DNA from: a virus
Strand: one strand, 5' to 3'
Virus record (IMG/VR): IMGVR_UViG_3300027881_000018
Span: 1 to 53,002 of that record
Length of the DNA stretch: 53,002 bases
Under the pieces are notes generated by a model. That model worked only from the letters and a program-made list of their open reading frames with translations, did no database searches and was not told the origin of the DNA. Shown here piece by piece: positions 7,800 through 15,392 of the stretch (the first letter of the stretch is position 1; the number at the start of each line of letters is the position of its first letter). The position numbers and the translations under genes were made by a program.

Positions 7800-8506
7800 C
7801 AGAGATACACTAAACCATCAGTTGAAATTACTTCCGAACCCGATGGCAATAAATCAAATAAGTCCTGATAACTCCTAGCTAAAGTTTGCTTATATACCCA
7901 GATCAGTCGCTGTGAACCACCAAAACCATTACCCGCATTCCGGGCATTGATAATATCCTGGTCTGTCCATGTGTCATCAACAATATTTTCATACACAACA
8001 ACAGTAGGCCAATTATTGCCTAAAGCTGAACGTATTGCTTGTCGTGATCCATTTGTTGCAGCATCTTCTTGTAACAATATTGTGTTTGTGCGCGGTTGGG
8101 CATCATATATGAAACTCATAATTTCAAGCCCACGGCCCTCGTCGGGATCTAACCCAGTCGCCGTTACTTCTGCGCGTAGTTCTGTTTCCTCTGTATTAGT
8201 CTTTTCCGCATTGATATAATCAGATATATCAATTCCTACAACTGTTGCTCCTGTCTCTGAGACAATAGCCTCAACGCCCCATCCAAATCCCGCACCAACT
8301 ACACAAACGTAATCAGTTGAAAGGATATTAAGAACAGGCTGTAATCTCGCCCACATAGAAGCAAGAACAGGCTTCATAGCCCACTTGTGATAATGGACTT
8401 TGAACTCTGATCTGCCTTCGCTCGGACCGGGGCCACCACCGGGCATGTAACGCTCTACACGCCATCTGTAGTTTAAGTCGTAATCTGCCTTAGTCCATCC
8501 AGCCAC
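7799..8506 (-). CDS. SAM-dependent methyltransferase-like protein in fibre block
   Basis: A 235-residue protein with a class I methyltransferase core: motif I VCVVGAGFGWG near residues 67-77, then VVGIDIS for motif II about 20 residues later. The GTG start follows a GGAG Shine-Dalgarno. Its stop is coupled to the propeller gene by a one-base overlap. It shares the AT-rich composition of that neighbour. The substrate is unknown. Because it sits among fibre genes it may modify a virion protein, or it may be a cargo gene acquired with the propeller. The C-terminal half (after about residue 120) has no recognised motif. Confidence 0.6.
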   Translation of the reverse strand: MAGWTKADYDLNYRWRVERYMPGGGPGPSEGRSEFKVHYHKWAMKPVLASMWARLQPVLNILSTDYVCVVGAGFGWGVEAIVSETGATVVGIDISDYINAEKTNTEETELRAEVTATGLDPDEGRGLEIMSFIYDAQPRTNTILLQEDAATNGSRQAIRSALGNNWPTVVVYENIVDDTWTDQDIINARNAGNGFGGSQRLIWVYKQTLARSYQDLFDLLPSGSEVISTDGLVYL

Positions 8507-8533
8507 AGCGGTTTATCTCCAGTAGGGCGATCA

Positions 8534-11086
8534 TCACGGCACCGGGTTCACGTGTCCGGCCAGCGGTACGCTCAGGTCGAACACGCCATTCAGCGGCACC
8601 TTACGGACTATAGTTCCACGGAGGCCAACTGAAAAGGCAGTCGCCGTCGTCAGCGCGAACCTGTTGAACGCGACTCCTGACAGCGACTTCTCGCCGTCGT
8701 TCTCCGGGCGTATGGCGAGCCTCGCCAGAATTGAGCCCGCCGCAGTCTTGCCGGTCGCGTCCGTCGCCCGCAGGGCCAGCGCCGTCCGGGTCGCGCCGAT
8801 CTTTGAGAATGCCGTGTCCGTGGTGGATCGCAGCGCCAGAGATACCTTGGACGCGGCGCTGAACCCGACGCTCAGTGCGGTACTCGCTCGGGCAGCCAGC
8901 GAGGCCACCGCCGCAGAGTCAATGATCTTGCTCGCCGCGCTGACCGACCTGAGCTGGACACGAGCGAGCGCGATCTGCGTCGCCGTCTTGGCGCTCGCCG
9001 CAGTAGAGCGAAGCGCGAGGCCAGCGGTGATCGACGCGTTGAATACAGACGCGACGGCACCGACCAGCGTAGATCTGAGCGCCAGAGAGGCGGCTACCGC
9101 AGCATCGAATGTCTTTTGTGCAGCCGTAGTAGCGCGTGCAGCAAGCGAGCTGATGGCGACCCCGACCCCGATCTTGGCGCCTTCCGTACTTGAGCGAAGC
9201 GCGAGACTAATCGACGATACGGCGTCAAATGCCGCGCCAACTGCGCCCTCGATTACGCCGCGTACCGCTAGGCTCGCCGCTGATATGCCGTCCGCGATCT
9301 TGGCCGCCGCAGAGCTGGCCCGCAGCGCCGTGCTTGCGCTCGTGGCCGATGCCGCTGTCTTAGCCGCATCAGTACTCTCGCGTGTCGCCATGCTGACAGC
9401 CGCCGTGCCGTCTGCCGCCTTATCGGCTGCCGAGAGTAGTCGCAGGGCAAGCCGGAAGGTGCTGACGAAACCGTGAGCAGTGACGCCCTCGACAAAAGTG
9501 CGTATGGCAAGGCCAGCGGCGGCAATCTGATCTGCGGTCTTGGCGGCTACCGCACTGGCCCGACTGGCGAGACTGGCGACGGATACGCCTGCGCCGGCCT
9601 TAGCGTCGGCTGTCGTGGCGCGAACTGCAATGTTATCAAGAATGGCAGACGAGGCGACCTTGTCTGCGTCGGTCGTCGAACGCGCAGCGAGGCGAGCGAT
9701 TACCGCCGCGTTGAAGGCCCGAACGCCGTCGATCAGGGCCCGCAGGCTGACGCTGACCGCACCCACGGCCGCGACCGTCTTCTGGTCCGCGCCGAATGGT
9801 CTGAGGGCGATGCTTCCCTGACCTGCAGCTACGGCACTCTTGGCCGCGCCGTTGCTCGGTCGGGTTGCCATGCTCGACTGCCCGATCTCAACGACCGTCT
9901 TGGCTCCGGCATCGATGGCGCGCATGGCTAGGCTTGCCAGCATCACCGCGTCGAAGGTCTGCGCCGACGGCTCGCGTATGGCGACGAAGGTTCGCTCGCG
10001 GCATATCCTTTGGTCGGTGGTTGCGCCCTCCCAGAATATCGTGAGGTCTTCGGTCGAGCCCGTCGTGGTGACGCGTACACCCGCACGAGTAGAGATGTCC
10101 GCGCTGTCGAGTGAGTTCTCGTTCTCGTTGCCGCGCTCGCTGTCCGTGACCAGCGTCCCGGCGACGCGGTTGCTGTAGGTAGCCAAGCCCGCTGGCGCAG
10201 TAATGTCGCCCCAGAACTGCGAGGACGTGAAGATCGTGAGGTACGTGTCGACTCCGGGGTCGGTGATAAGCATGTCGTCGATCTGCTTGTCGGTCGTGGT
10301 GCTGTCGGAGTCGTCGGCGGTTGCGCTGGCCTCGAAGATGTCGGCGCCGTCAGTGGGGACGATGTTCAGGGTACGTTCGGCGACTACTATCGTGCTGGTG
10401 TTTCCCTCCTCGCGGAACTCGATCTCAACGTCTTGGCTGCCGTTCGGGTTGATCTCGCAGGCGAGGCCCATGAACCACATATCGTCGGCAGCAGAACTCT
10501 CGTGTTCGTTCGTTCGCACGGTATGGGCGATAGGGGTGCCGCCAACCGTCACGCGGAACTGAGCCCGCGCGCCTGCGGGCCCCTCGTTGGAGCAGCTGAA
10601 CGTCAGTATGTACGCGCCGCTTGCGGGATCGGGGATTGACATCCCGACGAGCAGTGACCACGTGGACGAACTCGTTGAGTCGGTAGCCGTCGCGCTCGCC
10701 TCGAGGTCGGTGCCGACAATAGGGAACAGGCACATCTCCCGGTTGATCGCGACGAGCGGCGAGGTCGTACTCGTCGTGTCGTGCCGGATCTCTACGTCCT
10801 GCGAGCCATTCGGGTTGACCATGCAGGTCAGCATGACCGTTAGCGTCGTGTCATCGACGCTGGTGTCCTCGTCGAATATCCGCTCCGAGTGGTCTATGAC
10901 GCTGCCACCGACATAGACCAAGAAGTGCGTCCTGCCAGATGCGCCGGTCCCTATCTGACACTGAACCGTGGCGTGCAGCAGGTACTCGCCGGACGCAGGG
11001 TCCGTCAGGATCATGCCGTTGATTAGCGTCGGCGACGTAGAGTCGAGCGTGTCGCTGGCGGTCGCTTGGGCCCGCAGAATGGTCAT
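8534..11086 (-). CDS. Second fibre-like protein: three beta domains plus 22 repeats of 20 residues
   Basis: An 850-residue protein in two parts. Residues 1 to about 380 contain three homologous beta-sandwich-like domains of about 120 residues, each with DP-x-x-x-x-Y at the start. Domains one and two also share NPNGSQDVEI. Residues about 384-827 are 22 units of the same 20-residue repeat as in the 1804-5058 protein, two of them of 22 residues. A 23-residue tail carries LNGVFD. The N-terminal domains are probably for virion attachment or receptor contact, and the repeat forms a shaft. Units 1-6 and 7-22 match units 1-6 and 34-50 of the larger protein, with unit 41 missing. Confidence 0.75.
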   Translation of the reverse strand: MTILRAQATASDTLDSTSPTLINGMILTDPASGEYLLHATVQCQIGTGASGRTHFLVYVGGSVIDHSERIFDEDTSVDDTTLTVMLTCMVNPNGSQDVEIRHDTTSTTSPLVAINREMCLFPIVGTDLEASATATDSTSSSTWSLLVGMSIPDPASGAYILTFSCSNEGPAGARAQFRVTVGGTPIAHTVRTNEHESSAADDMWFMGLACEINPNGSQDVEIEFREEGNTSTIVVAERTLNIVPTDGADIFEASATADDSDSTTTDKQIDDMLITDPGVDTYLTIFTSSQFWGDITAPAGLATYSNRVAGTLVTDSERGNENENSLDSADISTRAGVRVTTTGSTEDLTIFWEGATTDQRICRERTFVAIREPSAQTFDAVMLASLAMRAIDAGAKTVVEIGQSSMATRPSNGAAKSAVAAGQGSIALRPFGADQKTVAAVGAVSVSLRALIDGVRAFNAAVIARLAARSTTDADKVASSAILDNIAVRATTADAKAGAGVSVASLASRASAVAAKTADQIAAAGLAIRTFVEGVTAHGFVSTFRLALRLLSAADKAADGTAAVSMATRESTDAAKTAASATSASTALRASSAAAKIADGISAASLAVRGVIEGAVGAAFDAVSSISLALRSSTEGAKIGVGVAISSLAARATTAAQKTFDAAVAASLALRSTLVGAVASVFNASITAGLALRSTAASAKTATQIALARVQLRSVSAASKIIDSAAVASLAARASTALSVGFSAASKVSLALRSTTDTAFSKIGATRTALALRATDATGKTAAGSILARLAIRPENDGEKSLSGVAFNRFALTTATAFSVGLRGTIVRKVPLNGVFDLSVPLAGHVNPVP
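8606..9937 (-). repeat. In-frame 60-bp tandem repeat array, 22 units
   Basis: Same repeat family as 1933-4962. The unit keeps the hydrophobic-Ala-x-Arg core and Lys at position 13. Two units are 66 bp. The last 16 units match the last 17 units of the other array in order, so the two arrays descend from a common ancestor, not from independent expansion. Confidence 0.85.
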
Positions 11087-11088
11087 GG

Positions 11089-11553
11089 CTAGATGCTGGC
11101 GGTTCGGTCGATCACCCTCGCGACGAGTCGGGTCAGGTTCTTCAGCACAGCGTCCTTCTGCGCCGCGTCGAGGCTGTCCCAGTTCTGGAATCGGTCTATC
11201 AGGATGTCCTTGGCCGCGACGTCTGCCTGCTTGGCGATCTGAAGGTCTGACAACTGCGATCCGTCGTGCGCCGCGAGCAGGCCGTCGAGTATCGTCTCTT
11301 GTCCGGCATCAAGCGGCGGCTCGAAGTTGTAGCGAAGCTCCCCCGGATCGGCCTCGTCCTCGAAGTCCCCGCCCGCGGGGTTTGTCCGCCTCGCGATCAC
11401 CTGTCGGGTCGCGTTCGGCGTATGGAGTGCGTTGCCCTGTGCGGTGAAGCCCGCGAACAGCAGCCCGCCCGGTGGAAGGCCGAGCGCGTCGTGCTGCTGC
11501 TTGAGCAGCGCCGCGTTCAGATCCTTGACCGCGAACTTTATGAGCTGCGCCAC
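11089..11553 (-). CDS. Hypothetical virion-associated protein
   Basis: A 154-residue soluble protein, helical at both ends, with a middle containing HTPNATR and a DEADPGEL segment. It lies between a membrane-anchored protein and the three-domain fibre, sharing one base with the upstream stop. I do not recognise the family. A role in fibre assembly or attachment is suggested only by position. Confidence 0.55.
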   Translation of the reverse strand: MAQLIKFAVKDLNAALLKQQHDALGLPPGGLLFAGFTAQGNALHTPNATRQVIARRTNPAGGDFEDEADPGELRYNFEPPLDAGQETILDGLLAAHDGSQLSDLQIAKQADVAAKDILIDRFQNWDSLDAAQKDAVLKNLTRLVARVIDRTASI

Positions 11554-11951
11554 TACGGCGGCCCCGGTGGGTCATCCAGTATTGGCGGGTTCGGCCTCGC
11601 GGGATTGACCACTCGCAGCACTACGTTCGAGGCACGCGACTCCTGTCCCGCGGTGTCTACGTGCGTCGCGTGGCAGGTGTGGCTGCCGATGGTTAGGTTG
11701 CCGGTGATGTTCTGGTCGGCTCCGGCCTCGGTCGAGACCAGTACGCCGTCACAGTAGAGCCGCGTCTCCGCGATGTCCGCTAGTGCCAGTGGCGAGCCGT
11801 CAACGCGTTCCGTGGCGCGAATGTAGCTGAACCCTACAGTCTCAGCGTAGAGCCCGCCGCTGATGATGCCGAGCGCGATCAGTACCGAGATTGCCCACGC
11901 CTTACCGTGCCGCCAAGCCGAGACAGACTGGCGCTTGATCCACTTCCACAT
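11553..11951 (-). CDS. Membrane-anchored Ig-like domain protein
   Basis: A 132-residue protein with a short basic N-terminus (Lys/Arg/Trp-rich, residues 1-19), one transmembrane helix (about residues 20-38) and an outside domain with beta-strand pattern. The domain resembles an Ig/fibronectin fold: a Cys at YCDG and another at SHTC, ending with VLRVVNPA. The tail is proline-rich. The topology puts the domain in the periplasm. It may tether an assembly factor or act in superinfection exclusion. Function is not known. Confidence 0.6.
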   Translation of the reverse strand: MWKWIKRQSVSAWRHGKAWAISVLIALGIISGGLYAETVGFSYIRATERVDGSPLALADIAETRLYCDGVLVSTEAGADQNITGNLTIGSHTCHATHVDTAGQESRASNVVLRVVNPARPNPPILDDPPGPP

Positions 11952-11981
11952 GATCTTCTCCGCTGCGTGACTGCGGCAAGT

Positions 11982-12371
11982 CTAACACCGGGGCGCGACC
12001 TTGAGTATGCCCTGATCGAACAGGCGCTCGAGCGTCAGACACAGCGCCTTCATCCTGATCGTCGCGTCCTTGCGGCACTCGTTGTCGATCGCGTGGTGGC
12101 ACACGTCGCAGAGGTGGGCGACCAGCCAGTCGTGGGTTTTCTGCCCGGTGCCAGCGGGCATCCCGTAGAATGATCCGGGCAGGTGCGCGGGCACGACGGT
12201 GTCGCGCTTCATCTCGCGCTCGCACAGGACGCAGAGCTGACCCCTCGCGGCGTCGAGTAGCTCTCGGCTGCGGAACCGCTTTATCTTGGCCTGTGGACCT
12301 GCGGCAATCCGCCGCCGTTTCCCTTGGTTAGCTTGTCGATCTCGCCGACCTGCTTCATGATCTGCCGACAT
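11982..12371 (-). CDS. YbcO/DUF1364-like metal-dependent nuclease
   Basis: A basic protein of up to 129 residues matching the YbcO/DUF1364 family of small phage nucleases. It has a Cys pair (CVLC), then VVPAHLPG, a GTGQK-x-HDW segment and C-x2-CHHAID, the expected zinc/HNH-like site. The only standard start is ATG at 12371, which forces a 91-base overlap with the upstream gene. The family core begins only around KIKRF, so translation may start internally at a rare codon. Family members act in phage recombination and repair, often in Nin-type regions. Confidence 0.7.
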   Translation of the reverse strand: MSADHEAGRRDRQANQGKRRRIAAGPQAKIKRFRSRELLDAARGQLCVLCEREMKRDTVVPAHLPGSFYGMPAGTGQKTHDWLVAHLCDVCHHAIDNECRKDATIRMKALCLTLERLFDQGILKVAPRC

Positions 12372-12499
12372 ATTTCGTGCGCCTTGTCGATTGGAAAGCT
12401 CAGTGTACCGCCGCCGTGGATGTGCATTATCACGAACCAGCTATTGCCGTGCAGCTCGCGCCCGAAGCTGACCTCCTGCGGGGTGGCAATCTTAGCCAC
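12281..12499 (-). CDS. Hypothetical early protein
   Basis: A 72-residue protein starting with GTG at 12499, chosen because GTGGCTAA makes the 8-base overlap with the upstream stop that recurs in this gene cluster. The sequence has a beta-type N-terminal half (NSWFVIMHIHGGG) and a helical middle (KAHEICRQIMKQ). The family is not recognised. It overlaps the YbcO-like gene by 91 bases if that gene uses its first ATG. Confidence 0.6.
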   Translation of the reverse strand: MAKIATPQEVSFGRELHGNSWFVIMHIHGGGTLSFPIDKAHEICRQIMKQVGEIDKLTKGNGGGLPQVHRPR

Positions 12500-12959
12500 T
12501 AGCCTTTTCCTCTCCCTGCTCCAACTCGGGCAGCGTGAGCTGGCGCTCGACGACCTCAAGCTCGACCGTGCCCTTGAGCCACTTGTGCAGCTCGACGATC
12601 TCGTTGCCGATCTCAATGCAGCGGATCGAAAGCTCGACCTGACACCTGCCGCCGTGTCTCGGCGTGATGCTTACCTTGCGAATGTCAGCGCCGGTCATCG
12701 TTATTGTTTTCTTACCGACGGTCATCGTCGCCGCCACGTTCTCGATGGTGTGCTGCACCTTTACCGGGTAGGTCTCCTGCAGAATCAGCGCGTCTCCGTG
12801 CCAGTACTCCTCGATGTCGGCTATCGCGGAGTCGAGCCGCTTGGCCTCCACGTCCGCTACGATCAGCTTAACGTCCACGGCCCTGACCAGATCGTCACCG
12901 TGGGCCTCCATCCTCAGGTTGACGTTCTTGATCTCGGCTGCGCTCTTGATTACAAACAT
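12492..12959 (-). CDS. Conserved early phage protein of unknown function
   Basis: A 155-residue protein. The ATG at 12959 has a strong Shine-Dalgarno (GAGGAGAG) and replaces an upstream in-frame start that lacks one. The N-terminal pattern KNVNLRMEAHGDDLVRAVD resembles a widespread phage early protein that lies near recombination genes and has no assigned activity. The C-terminus ends in a Glu-rich helix. It is flanked by nucleases of the DUF1064 and YbcO types, so a DNA-metabolism role is plausible but inferred. Confidence 0.65.
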   Translation of the reverse strand: MFVIKSAAEIKNVNLRMEAHGDDLVRAVDVKLIVADVEAKRLDSAIADIEEYWHGDALILQETYPVKVQHTIENVAATMTVGKKTITMTGADIRKVSITPRHGGRCQVELSIRCIEIGNEIVELHKWLKGTVELEVVERQLTLPELEQGEEKASG

Positions 12960-12972
12960 TTTTCTCTCCTCG

Positions 12973-13356
12973 TTACACCTCTGTGATGCGATAGCCCATT
13001 GCCTCCATGAGCGCCCGCTTGATCTTATAGACTTCTGTCCGGTGGCCCGACTGCATCTTGACGTCTTCGATGACGACCTCCTCGAGGACCAGATCAACGT
13101 AGCTGAAGTCTGCTACATAGGTAAGCTTGCGCCCGTTCGGGTATCCCTTGGATCGCATCAGCACGGTGATGCCGCCTATCTTGATCGGGTATCGCGGGTG
13201 CAGCTTGAGGCTCTCGATCTGACCGTACGCCAGCATGAGCTTCAGCTCTCCGTATCGGTTGGCCTCGTGCTGCGAGTCGAACCGGTGACCGTCCACGACC
13301 GGCTTCTTGACGTTGGCGTACCGACTCCGAAGGTGGTCTTTCAGCTTGGGTCTCAT
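12973..13356 (-). CDS. DUF1064 PD-(D/E)XK-like endonuclease
   Basis: A 127-residue protein matching the DUF1064 family. It has an N-terminal VDGHRFDSQHEANRY segment with the helix carrying the conserved Glu, a LKLHPRYPI strand, then YVADFSY and VIEDVKM, giving the D...E-x-K catalytic pattern of restriction-like nucleases. Phage members are thought to process recombination or replication intermediates. The start ATG overlaps the upstream stop (ATGA). The C-terminal helix KIKRALMEAMG is typical. Confidence 0.8.
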   Translation of the reverse strand: MRPKLKDHLRSRYANVKKPVVDGHRFDSQHEANRYGELKLMLAYGQIESLKLHPRYPIKIGGITVLMRSKGYPNGRKLTYVADFSYVDLVLEEVVIEDVKMQSGHRTEVYKIKRALMEAMGYRITEV

Positions 13357-13538
13357 GGCTCGCCTCCGTTGCAGCGAATGTATCCGCGGTCGCTGTCGTT
13401 GATCTTGCTCGGGTTCGAGGTGCCCTCTGGCACCGTGCCGTATCCACCGCAGCGCGGGCAGAGGTCGTTGTTCACCTGCATCGTGACGCCGCTACGATTC
13501 TCCCCGCTGCCCTTGCAGAGCCTGCACTTCACGCTCAT
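13353..13538 (-). CDS. Small DnaJ-type zinc-finger protein
   Basis: A 61-residue protein with two CxxC pairs in DnaJ-like style: C-R-L-C-K-G-S-G and C-P-R-C-G-G-Y-G. Both its start (ATGA with the replication gene) and its stop (ATGA with the DUF1064 gene) overlap neighbours by four bases. It is probably a zinc-binding adaptor or nucleic-acid-binding peptide. No specific function can be given. Confidence 0.7.
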   Translation of the reverse strand: MSVKCRLCKGSGENRSGVTMQVNNDLCPRCGGYGTVPEGTSNPSKINDSDRGYIRCNGGEP

Positions 13539-14128
13539 GCTGCCTTCCTCCGCGCTGCGGCCAGTACCCGATCGCCGAGCGACAGTCCGTAGGCCGCGTC
13601 GAGCCGCTTCACGAACAGCTCGGCCAGCTCGGCGCACACCTCGTTCGGCGTGATCTCCTCCGCAGCTATCGACACCCGGTATCCGGGCACGTAGTCCCGC
13701 ATCAGCTCGGCCTTGATCTTGAGCGCCAGCTTGGTGCTCGGTAGGCCGCCTGCGGTAAGTACGTACACGCGGAATACCCGTCCGATCAGAGACTCCTCCC
13801 ACGGCACCTCTGGCTCTGGCTCCTGCGACGGAGGCACGTAGCGCCCGGTGTCGGGCCTGCGCTCGTCCTTCTCGATCTCGTCCTCCCACCCCTCGTCGTA
13901 CCAGCGCATCGCGTTGATCCAGCTCGACGGGTGCGGAACCTTGCTCTTGTCCTTCGACCACCAGCGCAGCCGCGTCCGCTTCTTTACGTCGTCGATGGCG
14001 GCCTGCGCCATGTACATGTCGTCCTCGACGCCGTTCTTGGTCCACGCCCTGAACGCGAGCGGCTTGGCTACTTTGCGCGGGTACGCCTTCCAGAACTCCT
14101 CGAACTTCGGCGGGTACGCTTCAGCCAT
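13535..14128 (-). CDS. Replication-initiator or helicase-loader-like protein
   Basis: A 197-residue protein whose N-terminus, FEEFWKAYPRKVAKPLAFRAW, is the signature segment seen in phage replication proteins of the lambda O or DnaT-like kind. It is followed by a WW-x-KDK segment and PSSWINAMRW. These proteins bring the host helicase to the phage origin. No P-loop is visible, so it is not a DnaC-type ATPase. It is the only clear replication gene in the window, which suggests the host supplies polymerase, primase and helicase. The start overlaps the upstream stop by eight bases (ATGGCTGA). Confidence 0.65.
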   Translation of the reverse strand: MAEAYPPKFEEFWKAYPRKVAKPLAFRAWTKNGVEDDMYMAQAAIDDVKKRTRLRWWSKDKSKVPHPSSWINAMRWYDEGWEDEIEKDERRPDTGRYVPPSQEPEPEVPWEESLIGRVFRVYVLTAGGLPSTKLALKIKAELMRDYVPGYRVSIAAEEITPNEVCAELAELFVKRLDAAYGLSLGDRVLAAARRKAA

Positions 14129-14291
14129 ACAGGTCCATCGCTTCGTTGTAGCAGTCGTCGCAGATCAGAACCAACGGCTCTGGTTTGTCTAGAAACCCAT
14201 TGTCATTTGCCTCGCGCATCGCGTCGTCGTCGGACCATTCCTTGTCGAATGTACCGCCGCACGCAGCGCACGTAAATTTGTCCTCAGCCAC
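14121..14291 (-). CDS. Small zinc-binding protein
   Basis: A 56-residue protein starting with GTG at 14291. It has two CxxC pairs (CAAC and CDDC) spaced about 35 residues apart, with acidic sequence between them. GTGGCTGA overlaps the stop of the upstream gene by eight bases, and its own stop overlaps the next start by eight. This regular coupling supports it as a gene. The function is unknown; it is probably a zinc ribbon. Confidence 0.7.
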   Translation of the reverse strand: MAEDKFTCAACGGTFDKEWSDDDAMREANDNGFLDKPEPLVLICDDCYNEAMDLYG

Positions 14292-14511
14292 TTTCGCGCT
14301 CCAGCAGCAGCCGGTACGCCTCGTTCAGCGCGAGCCGGTAGCTCGACGGGTGCGTGGCACTGGTCTCTGGCATCGTCGGAATCCTTGCTATGGTGGCGCG
14401 GCAGATGTGGCCGCCGCCGATCAGGACACTCGGCACGAGCCGGACGTCGTACTGGTCGTCGTACCGCCGTCTCAGCTCGCACATAATCTCGTTGATCGTC
14501 ATGTCAGCCAT
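14284..14511 (-). CDS. Hypothetical early protein
   Basis: A 75-residue mixed helix/strand protein. The N-terminus INEIMCELRRRYDDQYDVRL is helical, followed by a short strand segment VLIGGGHICRATIARI and a C-terminal helix. The start ATGGCTGA overlaps the upstream stop by eight bases. The family is not recognised. Confidence 0.65.
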   Translation of the reverse strand: MADMTINEIMCELRRRYDDQYDVRLVPSVLIGGGHICRATIARIPTMPETSATHPSSYRLALNEAYRLLLERESG

Positions 14512-14692
14512 ACTGGACGATCCACAGCAGCGCCTCGATCACCCACTTGGTTATGACCACGGCACCGACGCCGAAGCAGGCAAGGAAAACCAGCGGCAGG
14601 AACCAGCTGCACCACTCTGGCAGCCTCAGCCACGGCGGCTCGGGTATCAGCTCAGCCTGCTGGTCCTCGAAGCGTTCGGGATAGTCAGTCAG
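14504..14692 (-). CDS. Small membrane protein with putative CTG start
   Basis: A 62-residue reading frame with an acidic N-terminus (residues 1-20) and a strongly hydrophobic segment WFLPLVFLACFGVGAVVI (about residues 29-46). It ends in another short hydrophobic helix. No ATG, GTG or TTG starts it. CTG at 14692 sits seven bases after GGAGG, and CTGACTGA overlaps the upstream stop by exactly eight bases, as at neighbouring junctions. Both facts point to CTG initiation. The gene is probably a one- or two-span membrane protein of unknown role. Confidence 0.55.
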   Translation of the reverse strand: MTDYPERFEDQQAELIPEPPWLRLPEWCSWFLPLVFLACFGVGAVVITKWVIEALLWIVQYG

Positions 14693-14813
14693 CTGGTGGC
14701 CTCCATTTACAGTTGGGGCAGAACCAATACCAACCGCCGCCGGTCTTCGGGCGACCCTTCAGCGTAGTTCCGCACTCGGCACACTTGTCTTTTCTCGCGC
14801 CTTGGTTAGACAC
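14685..14813 (-). CDS. Tiny zinc-ribbon protein
   Basis: A 42-residue basic protein with the classic ribbon pattern C-A-E-C-G at residues 11-15 and F-C-P-N-C near residues 31-35. The GTG start makes the 8-base overlap GTGTCTAA with the upstream stop. It is one of about ten mini zinc proteins in the early regions. It is probably a nucleic-acid or protein-binding adaptor. Confidence 0.7.
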   Translation of the reverse strand: MSNQGARKDKCAECGTTLKGRPKTGGGWYWFCPNCKWRPPAD

Positions 14814-15120
14814 GACCACACTCCGGGCAATTTTCGACGCCTATCTCTTTTCGGATAACGGTTTTGCCAGTTCCATGACATTCAGGGCACGTATCTGGCG
14901 GCAGTCCTTCCGAGGCGGGCTCCATTTCGTCTGCAACGACGCCGCCAACAAATAAAGCCATTTCCGGCTCAAGTTCGCTGGTATCAGCTATTGTCCAAAG
15001 CTCGCAGATCGCGGCTCGCAGGCGTTCGCCTTCACAAGACTGTGCCGTATATAGCCTTTTCCAATATTGCGCTCGTGATTCTGCCATTTTCAATGCCCTC
15101 GATTTGAATATGAGTGCCAT
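14806..15120 (-). CDS. Early protein with C-terminal DnaJ-type zinc finger
   Basis: A 104-residue protein: a basic helical N-terminus (residues 1-45), a hydrophobic middle, then CPECHGTGK and CPECG near residues 78-102, the DnaJ-like CxxCxGxG zinc pattern. The ATG follows the upstream TAA immediately. Base composition is slightly richer in AT than nearby genes. The function is unknown. Confidence 0.7.
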   Translation of the reverse strand: MALIFKSRALKMAESRAQYWKRLYTAQSCEGERLRAAICELWTIADTSELEPEMALFVGGVVADEMEPASEGLPPDTCPECHGTGKTVIRKEIGVENCPECGRV

Positions 15121-15354
15121 TTAATCCCGTTCCTCTAATACCCGCTCCTTTTCGCTCGGCCAATCATTCGACTCTATGGGCGTGGCTATCAAGAGAGCGC
15201 CATCTATATATGTCTGCACGGTCAGAAACATCCGGCACCCGCCAAGTTGCAGAAACCATTCGTCGTCGTCCATTTGTTCAAAATGAAACTTACCTTCACC
15301 GACAATTTCATCAAGTGTCTTAAATTCGTCATCATTTAGCCGTATTTCAATCAT
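15121..15354 (-). CDS. Hypothetical acidic early protein
   Basis: A 77-residue acidic protein with an alternating strand/helix pattern: MIEIRLNDDEFKTLDEIV, then a beta hairpin WFLQLGGCRMFLTVQTYIDG. It reads like a compact alpha/beta domain. Neighbours overlap or abut, so it is co-translated in the leftward early operon. The family is not recognised. Confidence 0.65.
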   Translation of the reverse strand: MIEIRLNDDEFKTLDEIVGEGKFHFEQMDDDEWFLQLGGCRMFLTVQTYIDGALLIATPIESNDWPSEKERVLEERD

Positions 15355-15392
15355 CAGGAGCCCGCCTTGTCTGGACGGGATCGTAAATCCAC

